Part shown: one piece after another, positions 1-9,800 of the stretch
Layout: the number at the start of each line of letters is the position of its first letter
How positions within the stretch are numbered: position 1 is the stretch's first letter
Source: Hymenobacter duratus
GTDB taxonomy: Bacteria; Bacteroidota; Bacteroidia; Cytophagales; Hymenobacteraceae
Reading direction: 5' to 3'
Assembly: GCF_014698995.1 (NCBI RefSeq)
Contig: NZ_JACWZZ010000002.1
Coordinates: forward strand, 124,001-188,000
DNA: 64,000 nt
Notes under the pieces: model-generated
Database searches by the model: none
What the model saw: the letters and a program-made list of their open reading frames with translations, nothing else
What the model was told of the DNA's origin: nothing
Position numbers and translations under genes: made by a program

Positions 1-1395
1 CGCCGCGTGTTCCTCAGCTTCCCCGAGGTGGGCGACGTAGTGAGCCAGACCGGCCGTCCCAACGACGGCACCGACCCCACCGGCTTCTACAACAACGAGT
101 TTTTGGTGCAGCTCAAGCACACGCCCGAGGTGCAGGCCGAAATGAAGCATAAAGACAAGCGCGCAGCCCTGATTGCCGGCATGAAAGTCAAGCTCAGCCA
201 CTTTCCCGGCGTGGATTTCAACTTCTCGCAGCCCATCACCGACAACGTGGAAGAAGCTGCGTCCGGCGTGAAAGGCTCCATTGCGGTGAAAATCTACGGC
301 CAGGATCTGAAGCTGATGGAAGAAAAAGGCCGGCAGGTGTACGGTGTGCTCAAGAATATTGAGGGCATCGACGACCTGGGCGTGCTCCGCAACATCGGGC
401 AGCCGGAACTGCACGTGGAGCTGGACGAGCGGCGCATGGCCAGCTACGGCGTGAGCAAATCCGACGCAAACGCGGTGCTGGAAATGGCTGTGGGCGGCAA
501 ACAGGCCACGCAGATGTACGAGGGCGAACGGAAATTCCCGATTCGGGTGCGCTACCAGAAGCCCTTCCGCGAGTCCAATCAGCAGATTGCGGCCCTAATG
601 GTGCCCACGCAAAACGGCAAGTCGGTGCCGCTCTCCGAAATTGCGAAAATCGAGGACGTTACAGGCCCCTCGCTCATCTACCGCGACGACAACCAACGTT
701 TCTCGGCCGTGAAGTTCAGCATCCGAGGCCGCGACATGGGCAGCACGATTGAGGAGGCCCAGCGCGAGGTGGATAAGGTGGTGAGTTTGCCCAAAGGCTA
801 CAGCATGAAGTGGACCGGCGACTTCGAAAACCAGCGCCGCGCCACCGAGCGCCTCACGCAGGTGGTACCTGTTTCACTGGCCTTGATCTTCTTTATCCTG
901 TTCATCTTGTTCGGCAACCTGAAAGATGCCGGGCTGGTGCTGCTTAACGTGCCGTTTGCCATCATCGGGGGCATTGCGGCGCTGCTGCTCACGCACACCA
1001 ACTTCAGTATTTCGGCCGGTATCGGGTTCATTGCCCTCTTCGGCATCTGCATCCAGAACGGCGTAATTCTGATATCGGTGTTCAAGCAGAACATGGTGCG
1101 CCGGCACAGCCTCGATTTCAGCATCTCCGACGGCGTCACCAGCCGGGTGCGCCCCGTGGTCATGACGGCCCTGATGGCCACCATCGGCCTGCTGCCTGCG
1201 GCCATGAGCACCGGCATCGGCTCCGAAACATCCAAGCCGCTGGCCATTGTGGTTATCGGCGGCCTTATTACGGGCACCCTCCTGACGCTGTTCATCTTCC
1301 CCCTGATTTTTGAGCGGTTCTACCGCGCCGAGCACTCGAAGTACGTACCGCTGCCGCTGCCCGAATCGGAGCGACGTGAGTTGAGCGCTGTCTGA
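1..1395 (+). CDS. HME-type RND efflux pump inner-membrane subunit (CusA/CzcA family), 5' truncated
   Basis: The reading frame is open from the first base, so the window starts inside the gene. About 464 C-terminal residues remain of a family that is usually near 1040. The visible part holds the second periplasmic porter segment and then the last hydrophobic helices, including the stretches around LALIFFILFILFGNL, GIGFIALFGICIQNGVILISV and a final GGLITGTLLTLFIFPLIFERF. These are typical of proton-driven metal-exporting RND permeases that work with a membrane fusion protein and an outer-membrane channel. The exported metal cannot be read from this fragment. A hairpin follows the stop. Confidence 0.88.
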   Translation, partial: RRVFLSFPEVGDVVSQTGRPNDGTDPTGFYNNEFLVQLKHTPEVQAEMKHKDKRAALIAGMKVKLSHFPGVDFNFSQPITDNVEEAASGVKGSIAVKIYGQDLKLMEEKGRQVYGVLKNIEGIDDLGVLRNIGQPELHVELDERRMASYGVSKSDANAVLEMAVGGKQATQMYEGERKFPIRVRYQKPFRESNQQIAALMVPTQNGKSVPLSEIAKIEDVTGPSLIYRDDNQRFSAVKFSIRGRDMGSTIEEAQREVDKVVSLPKGYSMKWTGDFENQRRATERLTQVVPVSLALIFFILFILFGNLKDAGLVLLNVPFAIIGGIAALLLTHTNFSISAGIGFIALFGICIQNGVILISVFKQNMVRRHSLDFSISDGVTSRVRPVVMTALMATIGLLPAAMSTGIGSETSKPLAIVVIGGLITGTLLTLFIFPLIFERFYRAEHSKYVPLPLPESERRELSAV

Positions 1396-1426
1396 AAGTT
1401 TTTGAGTTGGAATGGATAATGTGAAT

Positions 1427-1458
1427 GAAAACCCTTCGTGCTTCACGGAGGGCTTTTT
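1427..1458 (+). terminator. Rho-independent terminator of the RND gene
   Basis: The arms aaacccttcgtg and cacggagggcttt form an imperfect stem around a CTT loop, and a run of T follows. It lies about 30 bases after the RND stop codon. Confidence 0.6.
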
Positions 1459-1537
1459 GCGCTTTACAGGACATCTACCCCGCCCATCAGCAGCCTCCCG
1501 GTTTGAACCATTCCGATACAAGGATTGTCGAAAAACC

Positions 1538-2392
1538 ATGCGCAAGACCACTCTGCTGACCGCCGCCGGGCTTCTGCTCGCCGGCCCGGCCTGCACCCTG
1601 GCCCAAACCATTGACCCCAACGTCAACAATACTGACACCCCGTTTATCCGCAATATCAGGCCCGACCGGCCCGGGCAAACCATTACGACCAGTATGCTCC
1701 GGCCCGGCCAGGTGCAGCTGGAAATGGGTACCCAAAGCCAGCTGAACTCGGCTCCCGGCACCATGCCTGCCTTTTCTACCGGCCTGCTTCGAGTAGGATT
1801 TTTTGGACTCATGGAGTTGCGCGCCCAGCAGAGCTACCTGCCCCGCGCCGGCAGCGGCTCCGATACCAGTCCTGATTCCGGCATCGGAGGAGTTGGGCGG
1901 CCCACTGGTTTCGCGCCCCTCACACTGGGAGCCAAAATGCTGGCCTCCTCCAATCAGGATACCCGTTCGCAGGTATCGGTGCTGGCCGAGCTGACTTTGC
2001 CCGGCACGGGTGCTGCCTCCTTTACCAACAAAGTGTACGAGCCGGCCGCTCGCTTGCTGGTGTCGCAGCAGCTTGGCAAGCGGTTTGGGCTGGAAGCCAA
2101 CCTGGGGTTCCGGCAGCGTGGTTTTAAGGCTGCCGATACCAGCCGGGGCCAATACCTGGGCACACTGGCACTGAACGGCCCGCTTGGAGACCATTTCGGC
2201 TTCTTCGCCGAAACTTACACGACCTGGCAGCGGGCCGCAGGCTGGCGGCCCGGCCTGAGCACCGGGATATACTGGCGCCCGGCCCCTGGCCTGCGCTTCG
2301 ATGTCACAGCCGGCGGAGGCCCCGGCACTGTTCCTTACGCTCCCAGCGGCCCGTATGTGGGAGGCGGGCTAAGCCTGCGCCTTCCTCACTGA
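1538..2392 (+). CDS. Outer-membrane transporter-like protein, putative beta-barrel
   Basis: 284 residues starting at ATG 1538, chosen because MRKTTLLTAAGLLLAGPA followed by a TLAQ cleavage region is a clear signal peptide. The frame upstream has no better start. The mature part opens with RPDRPGQT and PGQVQLEMG, a pattern seen in the 'phenol MetA degradation/transporter' family of small outer-membrane barrels. Alternating polar and aromatic strands run to the C-terminus. It follows the RND pump but is separated from it by a terminator, so co-function is only suggested. The substrate is unknown. Confidence 0.6.
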   Translation: MRKTTLLTAAGLLLAGPACTLAQTIDPNVNNTDTPFIRNIRPDRPGQTITTSMLRPGQVQLEMGTQSQLNSAPGTMPAFSTGLLRVGFFGLMELRAQQSYLPRAGSGSDTSPDSGIGGVGRPTGFAPLTLGAKMLASSNQDTRSQVSVLAELTLPGTGAASFTNKVYEPAARLLVSQQLGKRFGLEANLGFRQRGFKAADTSRGQYLGTLALNGPLGDHFGFFAETYTTWQRAAGWRPGLSTGIYWRPAPGLRFDVTAGGGPGTVPYAPSGPYVGGGLSLRLPH

Positions 2393-2801
2393 AGCCACGG
2401 CATGGCATCACATGTTTATGTGATTGACGGCGGGGTGTAGCATTCGGTAGATTTGACACATCGGGTTGGGTTGGCTGCCGTCTGATGGCACACGGCAACC
2501 TCTTCGATCTGTCTGCTCCCTTACCCACACCTCTGCTACATTACCGCCAGCCGCCCCCTCCTTTGCACTACGCCGAAACGCCCCGAACCGTGAGTTCGGG
2601 GCGTTTTATTTTGTTTCGTCAGCGGCCTGATGCTACATCCGGTACCGCAGTTGCGCTTGCAAAGCCTCCAATGTGTCCAGCCCTGCATTATTTCCAGAAG
2701 CTTGAACTATATATAGTCTTAAAAAAATATCGATTTGAATATTTTTGATAAAAATAATTAGGTAGGTTTGGGGTGGGAGTTGAAGGTTGTCACGTCTGGG
2801 T
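2393..2801. other. Intergenic region with three hairpins
   Basis: No convincing gene is seen in these roughly 400 bases. The region holds a perfect 7-bp hairpin ATCACAT-GTTT-ATGTGAT at 2407-2424, a smaller GCCGT/ACGGC hairpin near 2478-2497, and the strong terminator at 2576-2612. The 3' part becomes AT-rich (2690-2770) and probably carries the promoter of the histidine kinase. Confidence 0.6.
2576..2612 (+). terminator. Strong terminator hairpin without an obvious gene
   Basis: AAACGCCCCGAAC and GTTCGGGGCGTTT form a perfect 13-bp stem with a CGTGA loop, followed by TTATTTTG. It lies about 185 bases beyond the nearest plus-strand stop (2392), so it either ends that transcript late or ends an unseen small RNA. 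Confidence 0.7.
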
Positions 2802-4838
2802 ATGACGATACGTTTATTATTATTACTTGTGCTGGGATGGCTGTTGCCAGGAGCTTTGTCGGCTCAGAACGCCCATCCCACAGTTATCGATAGTCTGAAG
2901 CGGCGGCTGGCAGCCGCACCCGCCAACGATACACTACGCGTGTATCTGCTCGATGAACTGTGCTGGAACCTGAGTCGCTCTGATTTGCCCAAAGCCCGCA
3001 GCTACGCTGAGGAGGGCATTGCCCTGGCGCAGCGCATTGGGTATACCCGTGGCGAAGCCCGTTGCCATCAGGATCTGGGCACCTGCCTGTCCTTCGTGGG
3101 GGCCGCCGACGAAGCGTTGAAGCACCATTTCCTCGCGTTGCGCCTGTTTCGGAAGCTGGGCATGAAAAAGGCGATGGGCTATGCCTACAATGGCATTGCC
3201 AACTGTCACAACCTACGTCAAGACTTCACTACAGCCGAGAGCTTTTACCTCAAAGCCCTGGTTCTGGCCGAACAGCGGCGCGACTCGGCCGACGAAGCCC
3301 TGTTTCTGAGCAGTCTGGCCGACCTTACCTGGCAGCACAACCAGTTGGGGCGGGCCAGCCGGTATATCCGCCGGGCGTTGGCACTTTACACGGCTCTCAA
3401 CAACCTCCCCGGGCAGGCCAATAGTCTCTACACGCTCGGCAATGTGCATCTGCAGCAGGAGCATCCTGACTCCGCCCGGGCCAGTTTGCGGGAGGCGCTG
3501 GTGCTCTACCAGATGCTGGGCGATGACTATGGTATTTCGGGTACGTACTCCAACCTGTCGGCCGTGATGCTTAAGCTGCGCCAGCCCCGGCAGGCACTCA
3601 CCAACTCGCAGCTGGGGCTGCGCTATGCCCGGCGTGTAGGCTCGCCGGACCGGGTGCAGAATGCTTACCAGCAGCTTTCTGACGCGTATGCCCGGCTGGG
3701 CCAGTATCAGATGGCCTACCAGATGCAGCAGCGTTTCCAGCACCTGCGCGACAGCCTTATGACCGAGGCAAACACCCGCGCAATGGCCTCTTTGCAGAGC
3801 CGCTACGATGCCCATGAGCGCGAAAGCCGGATTCGGCTGCTCACGCAGCAGCAACGCGTTACCAGACTGCGCGCCGAACGGGATGAGCAGCGGGTCCGGC
3901 TGCTGGGCGTTATTGTGGGCGGATTGCTGTTGCTGGTGGTAGCGGGCAGTGTGCTGTATGGCCAGCTCCTGCGAGGGCGCGAAGCATTGGCCGCCCGCAA
4001 CCAGCTCATTGCTGATAAGAACACGGCGCTGGAACGCGCGGCACACGAACTGCAGGCCCTGGCTGAATCCAAAGCGCGGCTTTACGCCATCATTGCCCAC
4101 GACCTGCGCGGCCCGATTACGGCTTTTGCCGGAGTAGCGCAGCTGATAAATTTCTACCAGCGCACCAACGACCAGGACAGCCTGCATCACCTGCCCGCCA
4201 TGGTGCACGATTCGGCTCAGAACCTGAACAGCCTGCTCGACAACCTCCTGAACTGGGCTGCCAGCCAGACAGGTGAGCTGCGCTGCCAGCCCGAGCGGAT
4301 ACCGGTCCGGGAGCTACTGGCCGAGTGCTACGAGCTGTTCCAGACCTCAGCGCATGCCAACCAGGTACAGCTGCAATTTGAGGCCGACCCCGATTTGCTG
4401 CTCTATGCCGACCGGAATATGGTGCGCACCATTCTGCGCAATCTGGTCAGCAATGCCCTCAAGTTTACGCCTGCCAACGGCACGGTCCGCTTGCATGCTG
4501 ACATCGACACGACGGACCCGACCCAGATTCACCTGGCGGTAACAGATACTGGTCCTGGCCTGCAGGCCAGCCAGATGCAGCAGATTATGCACCCGGAATC
4601 GGCCCGGATGCGTGCCGCGGGCCTCAACCGTACTACGCAGGGCACGGGATTGGGCCTGCAGCTCTGCCGAACTTTTTCAGAGTTCCACGGCGGCTCACTG
4701 GGTATGCGCAACAGCGCGGAAGGTGGCACCGAGGTATGGGTGACGCTGCCATCCGCCGGCATGCGCACTACTGCTGGCACGCCGTCTCAGCCTCAGCCCG
4801 ATGCCGCGCACGCCAAGGCGGCTTATACAGCGGCATAA
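2802..4838 (+). CDS. TPR-repeat sensor histidine kinase
   Basis: 678 residues from ATG 2802. A TTG 15 bases upstream is in frame, but the ATG begins the signal peptide MTIRLLLLLVLGWLLPGALS-AQ. TPR-like helical repeats fill roughly residues 30-330. A single membrane helix (LLGVIVGGLLLLVVAGSVLYG) is followed by a short coiled coil. The kinase core has the H box IIAHDLRGP (phospho-His about residue 433), an N box (LRNLVSNALKF), and the G boxes DTGPGL and GTGLGL. This is the common Bacteroidota layout with a periplasmic TPR sensor and a cytoplasmic kinase. No response regulator lies beside it. It converges with the M28 peptidase, with 7 bases between the stop codons. Confidence 0.9.
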   Translation: MTIRLLLLLVLGWLLPGALSAQNAHPTVIDSLKRRLAAAPANDTLRVYLLDELCWNLSRSDLPKARSYAEEGIALAQRIGYTRGEARCHQDLGTCLSFVGAADEALKHHFLALRLFRKLGMKKAMGYAYNGIANCHNLRQDFTTAESFYLKALVLAEQRRDSADEALFLSSLADLTWQHNQLGRASRYIRRALALYTALNNLPGQANSLYTLGNVHLQQEHPDSARASLREALVLYQMLGDDYGISGTYSNLSAVMLKLRQPRQALTNSQLGLRYARRVGSPDRVQNAYQQLSDAYARLGQYQMAYQMQQRFQHLRDSLMTEANTRAMASLQSRYDAHERESRIRLLTQQQRVTRLRAERDEQRVRLLGVIVGGLLLLVVAGSVLYGQLLRGREALAARNQLIADKNTALERAAHELQALAESKARLYAIIAHDLRGPITAFAGVAQLINFYQRTNDQDSLHHLPAMVHDSAQNLNSLLDNLLNWAASQTGELRCQPERIPVRELLAECYELFQTSAHANQVQLQFEADPDLLLYADRNMVRTILRNLVSNALKFTPANGTVRLHADIDTTDPTQIHLAVTDTGPGLQASQMQQIMHPESARMRAAGLNRTTQGTGLGLQLCRTFSEFHGGSLGMRNSAEGGTEVWVTLPSAGMRTTAGTPSQPQPDAAHAKAAYTAA

Positions 4839-4845
4839 ACGCCAC

Positions 4846-6201
4846 TCAGGGCTTTTGCGGCGCTACTGACTCCGGAGCAATGCGGGTAGGCGTCTGCTGG
4901 CCGGCCACGATACCAGCCGCGCTCCGCCCAATTGCGGTTACTACGGCCGTCATGTTGGGCAGGTCCAGGCTTTCCACTTCGTCATCGACCGAGTGGTACA
5001 GCTTATCGGTCGGAATCTGGTCGGTGCTGATGCTGTGGGCGGGCACACCCAGCCGGGCCAGAGTAGCATTATCGGAGCGGTAAAACAGGTTCTGCTCGGG
5101 ATACGGGTCGGCCTCGAAGCGAAATGGAGTACCGGTGAGGTTGGTCTGCAGCAGCTTCCCGAAATCAGACCGCTCAAAACCCGTAATGAATGCGGTATTG
5201 GGGCCGAATTTGGCCGGCTTGCCAATCATTTCGATGTTAAACATTGCCACTACCTTGTCGGCCGTCAGCTGGCGGGAGAAATACTGCGAGCCGAACCCAC
5301 CGATTTCTTCGGCGGCAAACGCCACGAACACCAAGGTGCGCGCATTGTCATTCTTCTTCTTGAAATACTCCGCCAGGGCCACTACCGCCGCCGTGCCACT
5401 GGCATCGTCGTCGGCACCGTTGGCAATGGAGTCGCCGGCAACGGCAGGCAGCACCCCGATATGGTCGTAGTGAGCAGAGAAAAGGACCTGCTCGGTGGCA
5501 TACGCCGGATCTTTTCCCGGCAATACAGCCACCACATTGCGCAGTTCTACGGTTCGTAGCGTGGTGTTGCCGGCTACCCGGAATTTCACTTTCCCATCTG
5601 CCGGAGCCGGCGCCAGCACAACGAGGCTGGAGAAAGGATTGCCGGCTTTATCGAGACGCAGACCACCGTGGCTCAGGTATTCCGCAACCCGCTTGAAGTC
5701 CTTTTCATGCACTGGGTCAAGCACGACCACCAGGTTTTCGCGGGGACGCATAATATCCCGGATGTGTGGCTGCAGCTTGTCTTGTGGCCCTACTACCAGA
5801 GTGCGTGTAGCCGGCTCATCTTCATCGGTCCAGTTCAGATGCGGCTGCGAAGAGTTCAGGATGACTTTCTCCTTCACCACCGGAATGCTGTGGAGCATTA
5901 CAAACAGAGCCGCTACCTTCGACTCATAAGCCGGAAAAACCTGCTCGTAGCTGGTCAGGCCAGGAAACATTCCCAGTTCCAGGCGTTGAAATTCAGAGGC
6001 CAGGTACTGGGCGGCTTTCAGGCCGCCGGGCTTGCCAGAGGCCCGGCCTTTCAGCTCATCAGAAGCCAGGGTTTTTACCACCCGCTCAACTGTAGCCGCC
6101 GATACGCCCGGCGTGTTGGGCACGGATTTTGGCTTTTTCTGGGCGTGCAGGGAAAGGGAGCAGAATACTAAGGACAGAACGAAGAGAGGGAATTTTCGCA
6201 T
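4846..6201 (-). CDS. Secreted M28-family zinc metallopeptidase
   Basis: 451 residues with signal peptide MRKFPLFVLSLVFCSLSLHAQ. The M28 metal-binding set is present in order: SAHYDHIG, NGADDDASGT, AFAAEEIGGFGS (catalytic Glu pair), FNIEMIG and YHSVDDEVE. The middle region resembles the PA domain often inserted in this family. It is expected to be an exported di-zinc aminopeptidase that releases amino acids from peptides. It stands alone, convergent with the upstream histidine kinase and divergent from the META lipoprotein. Confidence 0.88.
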   Translation of the reverse strand: MRKFPLFVLSLVFCSLSLHAQKKPKSVPNTPGVSAATVERVVKTLASDELKGRASGKPGGLKAAQYLASEFQRLELGMFPGLTSYEQVFPAYESKVAALFVMLHSIPVVKEKVILNSSQPHLNWTDEDEPATRTLVVGPQDKLQPHIRDIMRPRENLVVVLDPVHEKDFKRVAEYLSHGGLRLDKAGNPFSSLVVLAPAPADGKVKFRVAGNTTLRTVELRNVVAVLPGKDPAYATEQVLFSAHYDHIGVLPAVAGDSIANGADDDASGTAAVVALAEYFKKKNDNARTLVFVAFAAEEIGGFGSQYFSRQLTADKVVAMFNIEMIGKPAKFGPNTAFITGFERSDFGKLLQTNLTGTPFRFEADPYPEQNLFYRSDNATLARLGVPAHSISTDQIPTDKLYHSVDDEVESLDLPNMTAVVTAIGRSAAGIVAGQQTPTRIAPESVAPQKP

Positions 6202-6294
6202 ACCGCAAAATAACCATTTTGTTCTGTCTTCTGTACAATTCCCAGTGCACCGCGCACACTTTTACCGTATGATTTTGATCCTCAACTTTCTCCG

Positions 6295-6771
6295 ATGAAT
6301 TCTCTTTTTCGTGCCGCTCTTGCTTTCAGTGTGCTGGCTTCCGGCTGCCAGACTGCAGCTCCCCGCCTCGAGCCTGATGCCAACGCGTCAGGTGCTGCTA
6401 CTACTCCCGATGCCGAACTGCGCAACACCCGGTGGGTGCTACGCATGCTCAACGGCCAGGCCGTTGCACCGCCTACCAACGCCGAGCCGTACCTACTGCT
6501 CCGGGCAACTGAGCTGAATGCCGAAGGGAATGGCAGCTGCAACCGGTTCCGGGGCCCATTTGAGCTGCCTGCTGCCGGCCAACTCCGCTTCGGGGCCCTG
6601 CTTTCCACCCGTATGGCCTGTGCCAGCCCTGACGGTAACGCCACAGAAAGCGGCTTTATGGCGGCTCTTACCAACACCCGGACCTACCGCATCAGCGGCG
6701 ACACGCTCCGGCTCTATGGCGAAGCGGCGGCCATACCAGCGGCGGTACTCCACGCCGTATATCTGCGGTAA
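6295..6771 (+). CDS. META-domain (HslJ-like) lipoprotein
   Basis: 158 residues. A short signal sequence ends in the lipobox LASGC, so the protein is probably lipid-anchored. Residues about 40-155 match the META domain pattern: LRNTRWVLRMLNGQ, a GNGSCNRFRGPF core and a STRMACASP segment. This domain occurs in stress-related envelope proteins such as HslJ, but its biochemical role is not settled. It is monocistronic, with a bidirectional terminator shared with the converging pyruvate carboxylase gene. Confidence 0.82.
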   Translation: MNSLFRAALAFSVLASGCQTAAPRLEPDANASGAATTPDAELRNTRWVLRMLNGQAVAPPTNAEPYLLLRATELNAEGNGSCNRFRGPFELPAAGQLRFGALLSTRMACASPDGNATESGFMAALTNTRTYRISGDTLRLYGEAAAIPAAVLHAVYLR

Positions 6772-6789
6772 ATTTCGCCGCCGCAAACG

Positions 6790-6837
6790 CACGCAGGCCC
6801 ATTCTACAACTGAGTAGAATGGGCCTGCGTGTTTTCT
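6790..6837. terminator. Bidirectional terminator between the META gene and pyc
   Basis: CACGCAGGCCCATTCTAC and GTAGAATGGGCCTGCGTG form an 18-bp perfect stem with an AACTGA loop. T-rich sequence follows on the plus strand. It sits between two convergent genes. Confidence 0.85.
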
Positions 6838-6846
6838 CAGGACCTT

Positions 6847-9800
6847 CTAGCCTAACGTGAGCACAAGGTCGTCGGCGTTTACCAGGGTTCCTTCCGATAG
6901 GTTCACGGCCTGCACCGTGGTATTGTCGGGCGCCGTGATGGTGGTTTCCATCTTCATGGCTTCGATGATGAACAACGGCGCATTTTTGGGTACCTGCTGG
7001 CCGTTTTCAACCAGCACCCGGGAAAGTAGCCCTTGCAGCGGGGCCCCAATCTGCTTGCCATTTGCCTTATCAGCCTTGGGGTTCTGCACTTTCTTCACTT
7101 CCACCGCCGTATCCCGAATTTCGATGTTGCGGGTCTGGCCGTTGAGGTTGAAGAAAATGGTACGGCAGCCATCTTCATTCACCGGGCCGATGCTTTGCAG
7201 CCCCACGATGATGTTTTTGCCGCGCGCAATTTCAATCAGGGTTTCGTCGCCGGGCTGCAAGCCATAGTAGAAGGCTTTGGTAGGAATGACGGATACGTCG
7301 CCGAACTCCTGCACGTGTGCCCAGTACTGCTCGAACACCTTGGGGTACAGCAACCACGACAGCACATCCGTGAACTTCCCCCGCTGCCCGAACTTCGCCT
7401 CAAAGCTCTGCCACTCCTGCTCGAAGTCGATAGGCGCCAGGTGCTCATTCGGCCGATCCGTGAAGGGCTGTTCGTCCTTCAGAATGACCCGCTGCACGTC
7501 CTGCGGCCAGCCGCCCTCAGGCTGGCCAATGTCGCCGCGAAACAGTTCCCGCACCGATTCCGGGAAGTTCAGGCCCTCCCCTTTCTGCAGCACATCGGCC
7601 GTCGTGAGGTTGTTGGAAACGAGGTACAAGGCCATGTCGCCTACCACCTTGCTGCTGGGCGTCACCTTCACAATGTCGCCGAAAAGCTGATTGACATCGG
7701 CGAAGGTATGCTTGATGGTTTCGAACTTGTCGAGCAGGCCCAACGCCGCCGCCTGGGGCCGCAGGTTGGAATACTGGCCGCCCGGAATTTCGTGCTGAAA
7801 CACCTCCGATGTACCCGCCTTCAACCCGGATTCGAATGGGTAGTAGTACTCGCGCACCGTATCCCAGTAGTTCGAAAACTCGTTCAGCGACTCCTGGTTG
7901 AACTCCCGGTGGCGCTCCTGCCCGCGCAGCATCTCCACAATGGAGTTGAAGTTGGGCTGAGAGGTAAGGCCCGACAGACTGCCCAGTGCCACATCAACCA
8001 CATCTACTCCGGCTTCCACGGCTTTCAGATAAGCAGCTGATTGCAAAGAAGATGTATCGTGCGTGTGCAGGTGTATCGGCAGGCTGATGGTGTCGCGCAG
8101 GGCCGTAATCAGCTCCTGGGCCGCATAAGGCTTCAGCAGGCCCGCCATATCCTTGATGCATAGTATATGCGCGCCGGCTTCCTCAATCTGTTTAGCCAGC
8201 CGCAAATAATAGTCGAGGCTGTATTTCCGGTTGCGCTTCGGGTCCAGAATGTCGCCGGTGTAGCAGATGCTGGCCTCGGCCAGCCGGTCGGTTTTGTTGC
8301 GCACAAACCCGATGCAGGCTTCCATGCCCGGCATCCAGTTCAACGAGTCGAAGATGCGGAACACGTCGATACCGGTTTCGGCCGCCTGCTGCACGAACCG
8401 CTCCGTGAGGTTGTCGGGGTAGGCTTTGTAGCCCACGCCATTGGCCCCGCGAATCAGCATCTGGAGCAGAATGTTGGGGACGGCGGCGCGCAGCTTGGCC
8501 AGCCGTTCCCAGGGGTCCTCGTGCAGAAAGCGCAGGGCTACATCGAAGGTGGCACCGCCCCAGCACTCCAGCGAGAAAGTCTGTGGATGCATGCGGGCGT
8601 AGCTTTCGGCTACTTTCAGCATATCAAACGTGCGCATGCGGGTAGCCAGCAGACTCTGGTGGGCGTCGCGCAGGGTGGTATCGGTGTAGTGGATCTGCTT
8701 CTCGGCGCGCAGCCATTTCGCAAAACCGTCGGGGCCAAGTTCCGTGAGCTTGTCTTTGGTGCCGGCCTGCAGCGGACTGGCCGCATCAACTTCCGGCAGC
8801 CGGGGCTTGCGCAGGTCGCGCTTGGGGTCTAGTTGCCCTTTCACATCAGGATTGCCGTTCACGATGACGTTGCCGAGGAAGCTCAGCACCTTGGTGGCAC
8901 GGTCCTGCCGGGCCTTGAACTTGAACAGCTCGGGGTGGTCCTTGATGAAATCTACGTTGGCCTCGCCCGCCATGAAAATGGGGTGCGCAATGATATTCTG
9001 CAGAAACTGAATGTTGGTGCTTACCCCACGTACCCTAAACTCGTCCAGCGTGCGGGCCATTTTGGTAGCGGCTTCTTTAAGCGTAGGTGCCTGCGCCGAC
9101 ACTTTTACGAGCAGCGAATCGAAGAAGGGCGACACTTTTACGCCGGTATACACCGAGCCCTGGTCGAGGCGGATACCGAAGCCGCCCGCCGAGCGGTAGG
9201 CCGTGATGGTGCCATAATCAGGCTTGAAGTCCTGCTCCGGGTCTTCGGTGGTGATGCGGCACTGAATAGCTACTCCGATTTTAGGCGGCTTCTGCCCCTC
9301 GCCCAGCCCGATTTCCGGGTCGGAGAGGCGGCGGCCATCGGCTATGTGCAGCTGCGTTTTAATCAGGTCCACTCCTGTTATCATCTCCGTCACGGTGTGC
9401 TCCACCTGAATTCGGGGGTTCACCTCAATGAAGTAGATGCGGTCATGCTCCGGGTTCACCAGAAATTCCACGGTGCCCACGTTGTTGTACTGCACCGCCC
9501 GGCCCAGCCGCAAAGCATAGTCATACAGTAGTTCGCGTAGGTGGTCCGGCAGGTGCAGCGAAGGCGCTACTTCCACTACTTTCTGGTAGCGGCGCTGCAC
9601 CGAGCAGTCCCGCTCGTAGAGATGCATCAGCCCGCCGTAGTTGTCGGCTACCAGCTGCACTTCTATGTGCTTGGGCTGCTCCACAAACTTCTCCAGAAAC
9701 ACGGTATCGTCGCCGAAGGCTTTCAGGGCTTCGTTGCGGGCCTCAAAAAAGCCGCGCTCCAGCTGCTCATCGTCGCGGATGACGCGCATGCCGCGCCCGC

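Noticed and set aside
2485..2748. 87-codon frame after the outer-membrane protein gene
   Set aside because: It runs straight through the terminator at 2576-2612, so it is unlikely to be translated.
2787..2801. TTG start for the TPR histidine kinase
   Set aside because: The ATG at 2802 begins the signal peptide directly, and the TTG adds five residues without support.
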